Shown: in pieces, positions 1 through 10,861 of the stretch
Numbering within the stretch: the stretch's first letter is position 1
How the letters are laid out: each line of letters begins with the position of its first letter
Source of the DNA: Ustilaginoidea virens
Taxonomy: Eukaryota; Ascomycota; Sordariomycetes; Hypocreales; Clavicipitaceae
Assembly (NCBI RefSeq): GCF_000687475.1
Contig: NC_057322.1
Location: 2,108,001 to 2,172,000 of the forward strand
Reading direction: 5' to 3'
Length of the DNA stretch: 64,000 nt
The notes under the pieces: generated by a model
Database searches by the model: none
What the model was told of the DNA's origin: nothing
The model's input: only the letters and a program-made list of their open reading frames with translations
Translations under genes and position numbers: made by a program

Positions 1-3000
1 TATTTTTCGCGCAGGGCTGCGAGGTCGCTCCGGCGCAGGGGTAGCCAGGCTTGACCGGGTGGGGGCTTATGAATGAATGTGTGGGTGGGCGACAGGCCGG
101 CGGGTGAGGGGCTGGAAGCAGACGGACGTCAGCTCTGCTTGATGCCCGGGCTGGGCTTGTCTTTTCTCTTGGCGTGCGCAAGATGCATTGTGGGGGGGTT
201 TACTCGTTGCTATCGTCCATGGTCAGCAGGCCGATGCTTAGGTTGCTGCCATTTGGAGCTGGAGGCGATTCTAGATGATTATGGGTAGGACCGAGCTGTA
301 TCCTGGTTAGCGGCACGCCGTGGACGCTTTTGCATTCTATCCAGGCGCGTATTGCAATCGGGATTGAACCACAGATCACAAGCAGCACCCGGCGTTAGAG
401 TTCAATTCAAGGGTCCATTTGGCACGTATGCCACGTTGGGGAAAAGCATCAAGGCCCCGAGGCCAAGTCTACGCGTGTCCTCCCGGCAATAATCACTGTT
501 CTAGGGCGCCCGGCAAGTAATCAGATTCCGTCTGCAGCGCTTCAGGCGTACGACGACGAGTATGTATGACGCTCGGCTCCCCCGAGGCAGGGCGGGGGAT
601 TTGGTGGGAAAATGAACAAGAAAGGCGCCTGTTGGGGGCAGGGTCGTTTACATGGACGCAGATATCTCGGCGTAGGTCAATACGCAGTAGCGATTCTTCG
701 ACACTGCCCTTGAGCACCCAATCCTGCACTCCTCCCCCCCTCTCCCCCCCAACGGCATAATGCAACGAGTCTTGACGTTCAGTATCTCCATCCTTCCGCC
801 CCCTCTTAGATCGTGCAGCAAGAACAGGACCGTGAGATGTTGCCCCCCTCCAGCTGGCTGAGATTCGCCTGCCGAGCCACGAGGATGACGGGTCCGAGTT
901 CCGCGGCCAACCCAGCGTAATGGTATCATGGCATGTTCCTGGCGAACATATTGTTGGCAGGACCCGACGGACTGAACCTGATCAAGATTCAACCGATCTG
1001 GAGCCGCTGCCGCGAACGACGTCGGCTCGAGCGGAGCACCGTCAAAGGCTGGCCACTGCTCCCTTGGGGAGAATTTCGACTACGCAAAGTTTGGGGCATC
1101 TAGACGATCAGGTTGTAGGTGCAAATCGCGTGAAATGGTGTTGTTTGTAGAAGATACAAGGAAATGCCGCCTACAAATATCGAGCCGTGCAGAGCGATGA
1201 TGGTGGGCAAAGGCCTGGCGGACAAGTGGCGGCGGCATGGTTCATGATATGCCTTGGAAGGCGGGGGAATCGTTACGGCACCGAAGGCTTGTTAAGGTCT
1301 AGCCGGCCCTATATGTCATGGAACAGCTTCATATATCAGGCGCAAGACTGACGTGTGTGTAGATTTATATCTCCTCTCTTGCTAGCCTAGGTAGTCAAAA
1401 TTGACTCCCTTTTCTAGCATCATTTTCTTTTTGCTGCTACGTTTCACACCTGCAAAGTATACAACAGCGTTGAAGAGGCTGACGTCGTTCCAAACCGACA
1501 CAGCAGCGCTTGCTCGCTCCGACCCCCGATCAGCATGCCATTTCAACATGAAGATTTCGCTCACGTCTGCGGCTTTCATGACGACAACCGCAGCCTGTAG
1601 GTTCAAGCTGGAATAGCCGCTGGCCAAATGCCAGGAAGCCTCGCCAAGAGGCTGTACGGTGCCACACGCGTGCACCGAGATACGGCATTGCTTGAACCTA
1701 CTCTAGAGCGTCAGTTCCCTTGATGTGTCGAGATGAAAGACGTAAGTTATCCTTGCGACTGGCAATTGCAGGCCGTACGGTCGGTCAGCTTGCTAGAAAC
1801 TTGCCAATGGGTTCTTGCTTATCTGGTCCAACAGACGCAGGGTGCTGCTCGCAGCAACGCGAATGACACAATATACCATGCCACCAAGGGTTACAGCCGA
1901 TGACTTATTCCTGTGAAAGAAACACTGAGAGTTGGTGGCGAAGGCCTCGCAATTTTTATAGCGCCATGGTGTAAGATGCCCTAATAGAGTCGCACCTGTT
2001 GCGGCGTCGCACTCTTGGTGCACCACTTGATCTCCCTATGGCTGCAGTCGAGGTGTTTACTCGCGACAAGTACGGCTACTCACACGATTCCGATCTCAAG
2101 GAAGTTGCTACATGCAAGATACAGTCAAGGGCAGTATACTTGGAAAAAGACATCGATCCGCGTCGTTGCAGGCCCGAGTGCGACTAAACGACGCGAATAA
2201 AAGCTTCTTCAATAAAATGAAACAGAAAGCATCGATATTACAGAGGAAATCAACATACGCCATAACTGATGCAAGGCCTTGGTTCGTATGTTGGTCCCGC
2301 AAGGAGCACAGCGACAAAGTAAATAAATGATATTTAACCCGGACTTGGACTTCAGCCGCTAGGGCGGAAGATACTGAATAGGTCGTGACCAGGAGACAGG
2401 TCTCTCGTGATCTTGGTACAAACCTGCTAAGCGACTCAACAGTGAATGCAGATTGCAGGTTCCCAGGTAGCGCAAAAACAACTACTAGAGTTGACTAACC
2501 TCGTTTCCAACAGGCTGTAGTTACCATCATCCTGGTGGCGATGGTCCTCATCTACTCAGAAAGTAAAGCCGCCACTACAAGAGAGCACATGCTGGCAGTC
2601 TGCATGCTTACCTGCAGCAGCGAAGCAGGAAGTGTCTCTCGAGTCAGTTTGCTGGCATGCAGGGCGCGTTCACTGGATCTGCCACGTAACCTCGTGAGTC
2701 GCCACGATATGCCAGCCATACCTTCTCGAGGGCCAGGGATCGATTGTCACCGGTTGCTCAAGGCGAGATGTTCATGGCTGGCTGTTGTGGCTCGGGCGGG
2801 GTCACTCGCGGCATCTCTTGGCCGAGATGCATGGAAAAGCGGTTTGTATAGAATGCCGGTGCAGGGTGACGGTTCTTTGCATAGTGCTGTCTTCGCATGC
2901 GTGCCGTGAATGCCGTCTCGCGGCAGCTTCTTCCGGCCCCGCGCGCCGTTGCCGCCAGGCTTGCAGTTGGCTCGCCCGCAGTAAGGGGTTATAATAGGGT

Positions 3001-3029
3001 AGAGTGGGCTGCAGAAAACATCGCCTGGT
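1..3029. other. Non-RIP region without a recognisable gene
   Basis: Base composition is ordinary and RIP-type decay is not evident. Several open frames of 60-125 codons exist (for example minus-strand 1382-1675, 97 codons, and plus-strand 2535-2909, 124 codons). None shows a domain, signal peptide or motif that I recognise, and overlapping frames on both strands are equally open, which argues against coding. The segment could hold decayed genes, exons of an unrecognised gene, or plain intergenic DNA. Confidence 0.5.
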
Positions 3030-3127
3030 GCGGCCATAGATTAGCTGGGAGATCGTCAGACTGAAGTGAAACTTCAATCCTACGGATGCCTATCTGAAGG
3101 TCGTGTGTTCGAGTCACACTGGCCGCA
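3030..3127 (+). tRNA. tRNA-Phe (anticodon GAA) with a 25-nt intron
   Basis: A complete cloverleaf can be drawn. The acceptor GCGGCCA pairs with TGGCCGC, followed by discriminator A at 3127. The D-stem is GATT/GATC with loop AGCTGGGA. The anticodon stem TCAGA/TCTGA encloses CTGAAG..A, with anticodon GAA at 3063-3065. The variable loop is AGGTC and the T-arm is GTGTG-TTCGAGT-CACAC, so the internal A and B box promoters are present. An intron lies at 3067-3091, directly after position 37, the canonical place for nuclear tRNA introns. The mature tRNA is 73 nt before CCA addition. All stems pair, with one G-T pair in the D-stem, so the gene looks functional and is not RIP-mutated. Confidence 0.95.
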
Positions 3128-3133
3128 ACAAAA

Positions 3134-3141
3134 TTTTTTTT
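3134..3141 (+). terminator. RNA polymerase III T-tract terminator
   Basis: A run of eight T residues starts seven bases after the tRNA 3' end. This is the standard Pol III stop signal and supports expression of the tRNA gene. Confidence 0.85.
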
Positions 3142-3199
3142 GCGAAACTTTTCTAGTTAAAACTCTCCGGGCCTGCATTTACGTCGTCTCGGCTAGCTG

Positions 3200-3829
3200 C
3201 TAGATAACGATCAGCTGGCCAGAACCCGATCGTGACGGTTCAAGCTTTCAGTCTACCAATTATCTAAGTCATGTTCGGGGTTACATAACCAACTCGAGTC
3301 ATGCTAGATAACGATCAGCTGCCTAGAACCTGATCATAATAGTTTAAGCTTTTAGTCTCCCTGTTGTCTAAGTCATGCTTGCGATTATATAGCTAGCTTA
3401 AGTTATACTAAATAATAATCAGCTGGCTAGAACCCGATCGTGATAGTTTAAGTTTTTAGTCTACCTATTATCTTTGTAAGTCATGCTCGCGGTTACCTAA
3501 TAATTTAAGTCACGCTAGATACAATCAGCTGCCTAGAACCTGATTATAATAGTTTAAGCTTTTAGTCTCCCTGTTGTCTAAGTCATGCTCGCGGTTGCGT
3601 AACTAACTCGAGTCACGCTAGATGACGATCAGTCCCTAGAACCCGATCCTAACAGTTCAAGCTTTTAGTCTCCCTATTGTCAAAGTCATGCTCGCCGTTG
3701 TTGAACTAACTCGAGTTACGCTAGATAATAATTAGCTGGATAGAAACTAATCGTGATAGTTTAAGCTTCAGTCCACCTGTCGTCCGAGTCATGCTCGCGG
3801 TTGCAGAACTAACTCGTGTCACGCTGGAT
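3200..3829 (+). repeat. Tandem array, about six copies of a 104-bp unit, RIP-like variation
   Basis: Units begin with CTAGATAACGATCAGCTG or a variant at 3200, 3304, 3408, 3515, 3618 and 3721, with a fading start at 3823. Spacing is 104, 104, 107, 103, 103 and 102 bp. Each unit carries AGAACCCGATCGTGA, GTTCAAGCTTTCAGTC and AAGTCATGCTCGCGGTT in order. Copies differ mostly by transitions, for example AACCCGATCGTGACGGTT against AACCTGATCATAATAGTT, as RIP would produce on a tandem duplication. No coding potential is seen. Confidence 0.85.
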
Positions 3830-5227
3830 GCTGGCGATGGCCTCGTGTTTTTACGTTTCAAGTGCAATGCCTTGTATTACTATCCGAGCAAAAGAAACGG
3901 ACTATGTGCAAGGAAAAAATACAAGCCATCATTGTAACCGCTTTGCCTCCCAGACTTTGTATTGCCCATCAACACTAAGGACAGTGCCGTAATGATGCTC
4001 TCACCTCGGGATCTGTAGAGCTATAGACGCAGCCACGACTCGGTGCGGTTCGTGACCGCCAACCTAGACGAAAATAAGGGAATAGCCTTTACGCTAGCAG
4101 AGCTTAAGTGCCGTCATCCGAGCAGGTCCAAGTCGGTGCCATTACACTCTGGCCGCGATTCATCGGCATGGACGCGTCGCCACAAGGACAGAAGTGAACT
4201 GCGAGGAACATAATTCAACTTGATCAACTTGACCGTCACAAGTATAAAGAAGCATGAGCATCCCCGGGCAGACAATGTAATCATCCCAAGCTTCAAAACT
4301 CATAAATCACTCGAAATATCGCTCAAGCTCTGCCCAGAAACACACCTTAGAATCGTACGTCAGGCTCACCCTAGGTCACCCGAAGCCACTCTGGCACTGC
4401 CTTCTCTTCCTTTTCTAACGCCTGAACCCACAGCAACGATGCTTCCCATCAGTCTTCCTTTCTCCGCCATCTTGCCCGTGGCTCCCGCGTTGCCCGTGGC
4501 TGCTGCGTTGCCCGTGGCGTTGCCCATGGCTGCAGCATTGCCCGGGGGCAATTTGCCCAAGGCTATCGGCGGCTGCACCATCGACGGCTAGTTTGGGTGC
4601 ACTGGCCTCTGCTCCCGTGGTTAGGTGGTGCTACTTCGGGGGTCCGGCATGTGCGCTTGGTTATATCGAAGCGCTTGGATGGGAGTATGTTTGTCGAGTT
4701 GGGGGTTTGGCAGTGAGGACTGGTCGGCACCACAGGCATGAGAAAAGAGGAGGGCACAGAGTCAGACGTCGTGTATTCTAATGCCGCCGCAATGACAATG
4801 TCGTTCTCCATGATTTATTCCTCGCCTTCGCATTTCCCCCCTCGCCTCCAGGTTCTAGACGCCAGTGACGGCGGTGTCCCACCCGTCAGCGTCGAGGCCT
4901 TTGATAGACCACTTGGTATCAAACGTTGTAGAATGACTGTAAGTTCTGTAAAGCGAAGTCCAGTAATTTGCTTTTTTTAATTGCGTCATTTCCTTTATCA
5001 GCTCTATGGGTTCCAACATGCTTCCAACGTGATATTTTCTTGTGTTATAGATGCACATAGCGTATCGACTAGGTCACCGAGCTCGGGATATGGGAGCTTG
5101 AGAGAACGATCGAAGAGATTTCTCGCTTGCGGGATAATTTTTATCCCCTATTTAGTCTCAATCTCCCATAGCATTCTTTGTCTCGTACTAAATGACTATA
5201 TCCCCCGGTAGTGGTATCGCCACGCTA
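3830..5227. other. Intergenic or unassigned sequence
   Basis: No gene is recognised. Around 4470-4560 there is an imperfect direct repeat based on GTTGCCCGTGGCT, which gives Ala/Pro-rich or Gly/Asn-rich translations depending on the frame. The open frames there (plus 4220-4591, minus 4366-4581, minus 4563-4811) are low in complexity or lack recognisable motifs. The stretch before 5228 is the 3' flank of the dehydrogenase relic. Confidence 0.5.
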
Positions 5228-6190
5228 TGCCATCTGTTTCAACACTGATTCCACCTCGTCAAACTTCGGTGATTTCTTGACCAATCCATCCAACCATCCG
5301 AAAGAAAGCCGAGAGGCTATTTTGGTCAGAATAAAATAATGCCCCCTGAGAATAATAGGCGGTGGTCGCGTGTTTTCCAACAGGTTCAGTGTCACAAGAC
5401 TCGCCGATTCCGCAGGAGGCATTTCTGTGCCCTTCAACTTGGGTTGAATCAGAATTGGCCCCAGAAGGTCTTTTGGTGTCTGGCAAGGTGATTTTTCCGG
5501 CAGTATGGGATGAGCCGAGTCTGAGTGTAACCCCACGATCCTGTCATAGTTCTTGAGCGTCTATTCTAAAAGAGAGCAGGATCTATATAGTTTCTATTAT
5601 ATAGCAGGCTAATAATTTATTGAATATTACAATAGTAATAGTATTTTGGACTGTGCCCCCCTTCAAGTCGATGACTTGGACCCCAAAGCACTCGACTTCC
5701 CTGCGCAGAATGGCAGAGTACATGGCCAGAGCCGCTTTCGAGGTTGCGTGTGTTGATCCGAAGGGGACGGGCAGCATTGAAGTAATTGACGTGTGGTTGA
5801 CGATCATGCCCTTGGATTTGATGCACAGCGGCAAAAATGTCTGGCACATTTGGACGGTACCCCAAAGATTGATAACAAATACTTTTTTTGGCTTCTTCCA
5901 CGGACACGTCCGCTGCCATCATTACCAGTGCGACCCCCGCGTTGTTGAACAAGATGTCGAGGCTCGGCAGGTTGCTGACACAGCTTGCTATCGATGACGG
6001 GGACATTACATCTATCGCAATAGTCTCAATTCCAATTACGAAAGCTTCTTCATCTTGGAAAGGTCCCGAGCAGTGGCATACACACGCAGACCGGCATCGT
6101 GGAATGCAATTGCTAAGGCGGCGCCCAAGCCGCCATCGAGCACCTCTTGACCAGGGCACTTTTGCGTCCTTTGTGATCTCGTCCTGAATA
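5228..6190 (-). pseudogene. Short-chain dehydrogenase/reductase relic (AYR1-like)
   Basis: Family: NAD(P)-dependent SDR enzymes with a Rossmann fold. Read from the right, one frame gives GGLGAALAIAFHDAGLRVYA, the glycine-rich cofactor motif and first helix. A frame change leads to LDILFNNAGVALV (the NNAG motif) and another, at an A7 run near 5885, leads to the active-site segment with catalytic Ser (NHTSITS) and the Lys of HATSKAAL. The catalytic Tyr of YxxxK is replaced by His. After FGVQVIDLKGG a short AT-rich segment breaks the frame. Frame 5228-5536, ending KFDEVESVLKQMA, is plausibly the C-terminus, making about 300 residues as in AYR1-type SDRs. At least three frameshifts make it a pseudogene. 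The C-terminal assignment is tentative. Confidence 0.82.
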
Positions 6191-6559
6191 TGTGGGTGGA
6201 CTATTGCATTAAGAGGAAACCTTGTCTTGAATACTGAATAATTAATTTTCTTTACAAGTTCAAGCCACAGGACGTTAACATTTGCTATAGAATTGCACCT
6301 CTATATAGTCTGTAGGGTTGCTTATTTCTGCGCGTCTTATGTGGCTCATTTTCAAAGCATGTCTTAGAAGCTGGTTACAGTAGTCTCAGTTATTATCTAT
6401 GCGTTGGCCGCACTGATGCTATTGAATCTCGATGGTTCCTTTTGTTGGCCGATTATGCAGGATGGTTGAGAGGGTTAAGCTCTTCGTCATGGCGTATTGA
6501 TGATAATGAATACCAAGTAAACGTCACACATGACCCACAAAACAAGTTCTACTGCTCGT

Positions 6560-7984
6560 CAGTCATGCTTTCCTAGTCGCACTTGTCCACCAGCGAGATA
6601 CGACTCTGGTACAGAGACGTCAGGCTTGTTCATGTGAATGATGTCGTCCGCAAATTTCTCTGCGAGTAGATCTAAGTACGTCGGACATTTGATAAGTTAT
6701 TCGACCATGTGCCTTAACGTCCCCCTTCTCTCAGCAATGTGTATCTGACACTTGCAAATCGTACCCCGGATATGGCTTGGTAGAAGTATCGATAACGACG
6801 ATGTGTCAATGACAGGAATATTTTTCACACTAAATAATATAGTTTTGGAAACAATCACGGCCGGGGTCATCTTTTCGGCACAAGTTGCTTGTACCCGACG
6901 CTTGAAAAAGCAGGTTGGCGTACGTCTGGACAGATGTCAGCACCTGGAAGTCCGTCTCTAGTACAGAGGGATGAGGGAAAGCTTCATCACCGACGATTGC
7001 CAGTGCGAGAACTGCGCTGTCTATGATTCCTTGTAGACGCCCGAAGGCCTGGAGGGCAATTTAGGGTTCGCTGGGGTCATTCATCCAAGCTGGGTTTCGA
7101 CGGGATTGTATTGCGCCCTATTTGACATGATTTTAACATTGTCAAGTGAGAAGGGTGAAACAAGCGCGACTGGTAAAGTCGTCCAATTATTCCCGTCTGG
7201 GCTCCCAAGGAAGCCTGATGAGAGCTCAAATTCGACACCTCTGGCGCTTTGGAAGCGTCAAACAAAATCCCTGTCACCACGAAGCTATCGCGACTTTCTT
7301 GCAAACCTCTTCCCACAAGAGCTTTCTTGGTCCAGGTCCCCACGGTCACGCATCATTGCTAGACGTAATTTGTCGCGGGCCCGAAGTATGGCTCTTCCAA
7401 TGAGGCGGAGACCTTGCAGTGCTGTTGGTGAAGCAGTACGATGACGAGGGGAGCGTGAAATGACGAGCTTGGTCAGATAAGGTATAAAGCTTTTCCAAGT
7501 GGTACGACTGGTCGTCTACGGCTTCTGCCCACTCCTGGTAGCTGCTCTTAGGGGCGAAAGTAGTCCCCAGGTGGATGTCCCTCCCAGCGCCTTCCCATGC
7601 GGATGAAGTCGATTCAACCCAGCTTGCGAGTGGTGGTCAAGTTCCAGTCGACTAGTAGACCTTTTGAAGAGCCTGGATACGTGCGCTGAGAGGCGACACC
7701 ATTCAGTGTCATTTGGCTGGAATCGCCATTTCTTACGTGATGATGAGACCCGGCCTCTAGGAAAGCGACGGTATTACCTGCCTTGGCCAAGCGAGCTGCC
7801 ACGGGACTCTAGCCGTGCCGCTTCCAACAACAAGGCAATCAACCGTCACCGATGCGCTGACGTTGAAGATGTCATACGTTGGCTGTCCAAAGGACGAGCC
7901 AACTAGCCTTGACAAGGCACGAGGCTCGCAGGACAGTAGAATAGCCGACTGCGCTAGCATCGCCTGGATGAGAAGTACGGTCAC
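6560..7984 (-). pseudogene. GMC (glucose-methanol-choline) oxidoreductase relic
   Basis: Family: FAD-dependent alcohol oxidases and dehydrogenases. The N-terminus (Met at 7984) looks like a secretion signal, then GSSFGQPTYD and the FAD-binding strand DCLVVGSGTA. After a frameshift comes LAARLAKAGNTVAFLEAG, then VDWNLTTT, SSYQEWAEAVDDQSY and HFTLPSSS, all in the order usual for fungal GMC proteins. The C-terminal half gives VALVSPFSLDNVKI, a frame with AWMNDPSEP then stop then IALQAFGRLQGIID, FQASGTSNL (normally HASGT, with the catalytic His lost), KNIPVIDTSSL and LLAEKFADDIIHMNK. The middle, including the usual PRGK-LGGSS segment, is deleted or scrambled, so the copy is about 1.4 kb instead of about 1.8 kb. 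A GT..AG intron at 6672-6764 is possible. Confidence 0.85.
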
Positions 7985-8713
7985 GTACTAACATATAGTA
8001 CGGATTGAGGTTATTATAAATACCACGAAAGAGATGCCCTCGAGACGAAAAGATGGGCTAACCCAGCAGATTTAATGAGGAAACACAGCAAGTGGAATTC
8101 AGAAACATTCGCGTGAATCATTTTGAGAATGATAGTAAACCTCACATACATATTAAAATCAATTCGTCGCGGCACACATCATGCGTCCGTTTTCTGGTGT
8201 TACCAACACGTGAAAGAGCGCTTGCACCACACTTCGAGTCCTGAGAGTCGTCAACTTCCTAATAAGACATCTCAGCTCGCCCGAACTTGTCAAGGGAATC
8301 CTCATTATTAATTCATGCTGACAAATGATTAGCAGGGGCAGTATTCCAGTCAGTCAATCAGTATTCACCAGGAATGTGAGGTGTAAGTAATCATTACATT
8401 AAGGATAAGCAATCATTACGTTAAGGGTTTTTTACTTTTGCTAAAATTCTTCCAATCACAGAGCAGGTGGGGAAGACGTGAGCAAATGCTCTTAGCACCA
8501 GGGGGATTTCCTTATTTTGAAGGAGTCGTCAAGGCCAATGTCGCTGAAATTGGAAATGCCACAAGTGATGAGATGTATTGGGTTTTCCAAAAATAGATAT
8601 AGAAGTTCACCTGCCCACACTAAGCAGCTTGGACCCTGCCACGACCCAGGGACCCTAGACGCATGGATCCTAGTTTATAATGTGATTAGGCAAATCATGT
8701 CGTACTCAATTGT
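7985..8713. other. Intergenic region between GMC relic and methyltransferase
   Basis: No gene is recognised. A near-direct repeat AAGTAATCATTACATTAAGG / AAGCAATCATTACGTTAAGG lies at about 8385-8427. The segment would contain the 5' flank of the GMC gene and the 3' flank of the methyltransferase. Confidence 0.4.
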
Positions 8714-9076
8714 TCAAACAAACAGTTCGCCTGGCTTCGTCAACTTATCACCTGAAGTCCCCTTCTCAGGGGATCCCTTCTTTTGTGCCATGACCCACAT
8801 AAACTCGACCTCAAAGTCTGGATCGTCCTCTGACTTGCCATCGCCTGCCTGCAATACTTCCACCTGCAATATGTCGAATCCGACTTCTGCTAGCAACTCT
8901 CGATTTTTGTCGACACCATAGCTGCTCCATAACATTTCATGGCCTAGGAATTCGCCGTGGAGTTCTTCCTTATCGATAGTCGCAAGATTAAAAACGAAGA
9001 CGCCTCCGGGTTTCAACCAATCGTGGATTCTGGTGAGCATCGCCTTGAGCTTCGACCGTAGGAGGTATGTTAACAT
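8714..9076 (-). pseudogene. C-terminal fragment of a SAM-dependent methyltransferase
   Basis: The open frame of 120 residues contains KLKAMLTRIHDWLKPGGVFV, the motif around strand 5 and the following loop of class I methyltransferases. LGHEMLWSSYGVDKNRELLAEVGF follows, then QVEVLQAGD and FEVEFMWVMAQKK, which is the usual C-terminal strand pair of the small-molecule methyltransferases. The N-terminal half with the SAM-binding GxGxG motif is missing: upstream the sequence turns into AT-rich RIP-mutated DNA within some 20-100 bp. The reading frame itself has no stop or frameshift, so truncation is probably the main lesion. The substrate cannot be inferred. Confidence 0.75.
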
Positions 9077-9910
9077 CGGAAATCTGGGTTGATCTGATGC
9101 CTCGGACTATTATTGTTCCGACCTAATGATACTCTTCTCTCTATCTTCCGTAGACTCTATATATTAGTTCTGCATCGTAATATAATATATAATACAATTA
9201 TATTATTACGTTTAATAGGTTATAAGCCTAGGTAGCAGCAAATATATAAGAAGATAATTAATATATAGACCTAATTAGCTATACTTCTATTTGCAACCTA
9301 AAGATATTTTAGCCGAATATTTACCGATAATAACGAATAAGCTAAGTCTAAAATATCTCTCCTAACCACCATACAGAAGACCAATAAACTAGTAATTGCA
9401 ATTATAAGTAACTATAGGTATAACCTTAGACCGAGGGAAATAATCTGAAAGGCTATTATAATCTAGTTCCTCTATAAAGAATATTTCCTACTCCTAACCT
9501 AGGCTATTGGCGCGGTATATAACTATAATGTCTTTAATATTTCTCTACCACCTAGCAATACCTATAGCCCGGTAATACTAAGCTTGTATATTATTATGAG
9601 CGGATGCTCTAATAAAGAAGAAATACTTTTAGCTTTAAGCTTAGATAAGATTTAGGGAATAGAAGCCTATATAATCTCAGACTTATCTATATGCGATATA
9701 AACGCATTAGGATTAGAGTTTTTATATACCTTTATATCTAAGAACCCGGACTAAAGGGTTAGCCCCTAAGTAGAAATAGGGGGAGATTACTAAAAACTAC
9801 TACTAACTCCTCCTTCTTATCTATAACCTTTACTTAATCTACTAAATGCTCCTAGTTATTCCTATCTACCTATTAAGCGCTCTTTTCTAAAAACTCTTAG
9901 TAATTATAAT
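9077..9910. other. Unclassified RIP-mutated DNA at the repeat boundary
   Basis: Base composition changes to AT- and TA-rich over about 100 bp. No LTR or known TE domain is recognised. The right half (from 9524) carries a coherent plus-strand frame, listed separately. The TSD-like pentamer ATAAT precedes the A2 LTR at 9906-9910. Confidence 0.5.
9524..9910 (+). pseudogene. Unidentified coding relic with RIP-type stops
   Basis: One frame runs 129 codons with only a few TAG/TAA stops, each explicable as mutated CAG/CAA. It includes SNKEEILLALSLDKI, GIEAYIISDLSICDINALGL and PSYLQPLLNLLNAPSYSYLP. I do not recognise the protein. It ends abruptly at the A2 LTR. It could be an older element's ORF or a host gene fragment. 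Confidence 0.35.
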
Positions 9911-10054
9911 TGTTAATATAAACTCAGGGTACCTAGTTGTACGTAGGGTCGCGCGTGTGGTATCGTGTACCGTGAGGTCACCGGTTAAAGGTATGATTAC
10001 TTTTTTGATTATGACTGACTATTTAAAAAGAAAGAAAGGAAGCAAAAGAGGGTA
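9911..10054 (-). repeat. A2 3' LTR, first part
   Basis: Begins TGTTAATATAAACTC and matches the reverse complement of the right ends of the A1 and A3 LTRs (GGGTACCTAGTTGTACGTAGGG, here split as GGGTACCTAGTTG then TACGTAGGG). It stops at B1 and resumes after it. The two parts sum to about 342 bp, the family length. Confidence 0.9.
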
Positions 10055-10780
10055 TGTTGCAAAATGGTGATTCAGAACACTGTTGGAAATGTACTGGATA
10101 CCGACAGTGGCGTACAAGGCGTTGCAGAATAAAATAAAGAGCTGGTTAAAGATTTAAAGCGCACAAGAGGTTGACCAGAGCAAAGATGTCAGGGAAATCT
10201 GATTCTAATTATTGGTGACTATTCTAGCTAGAAAGAGGGAATTTTGGGCATATTTCTACCATCTTGAAAAAGTGGTTGAAAATAATGAAAAACCGCAAAA
10301 ATAGCGAAAAACCCGACGAAAAGTCGGTCTGCCCAACCGTGCCCAGTCTGTGCCCAATATCCTACCCAGTGCATACCCAACCAAGCCCAGTGGCTTATAG
10401 CGGTGTGCCGGATGCCCTATAACAGCCTGCCGTACGGGCCGGAAGCCCTATATCGGTCTGCCGTAAATGACCGGTGTAGCGGGTGACTGTATATAGAAGG
10501 CCGAAAGTGCTGGTATTAGCAAGGTTTACCTATTTGGTAATCCCGTAGAAATGCGCCGCCTATTGTGGGCCCTATGGCCCGCTGTGACCGGCCGCTGTGG
10601 CCGGTTGTGGGGCGCTGTGCCGGTGCCGTGACCGGCGCTGTGGCCCACTGTAATCGGCGTTGTGGGGCGCTATGCCCCACCATAGCGCCTGGTATAGCCA
10701 CCGCGATATCTCAACGCAGAGACGTCGTATGGTGGCGAGACTAGTACCAAAATATAGCTAAAAAGGCGCTGATTTCAACA
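10055..10780 (-). repeat. B1 3' LTR (726 bp)
   Basis: Left LTR in window orientation. It contains a GC-rich block (about 10555-10700) of degenerate repeats around GCGCTGTGGCC. Compared with the right LTR, the differences I checked in the first 90 bp are six transitions and no transversions. The neighbouring CCCCCTCT at 10781-10788 is the polypurine tract AGAGGGGG on the coding strand. Confidence 0.93.
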
Positions 10781-10861
10781 CCCCCTCTGATTAGCAATAT
10801 GGCTAATCCTAGCGTTAGAATAAAAGAAAGAAGTCCCGTAAAAAATAAGAAAAAAGTTGAG

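Noticed and set aside
493..992. Overlapping open frames on both strands near the left end
   Set aside because: Mutually overlapping, low complexity, no domain or homologue recognised; no basis to call a gene.
3200..3829. Array as a set of further tRNA genes or a centromeric satellite
   Set aside because: No cloverleaf in the unit; about six copies only, and no sign of a longer satellite.
4220..4591. Ala/Pro/Leu-rich 123-codon frame
   Set aside because: The richness comes from a short GTTGCCCGTGGCT repeat that is open in several frames; no supporting evidence for expression.
10516..10701. Open frames in the GC-rich part of the B LTRs (also at 24731, 45477, 50589 and 50638)
   Set aside because: They recur in each LTR copy on both strands, in low-complexity GC repeats without a conserved start; LTR DNA, not genes.
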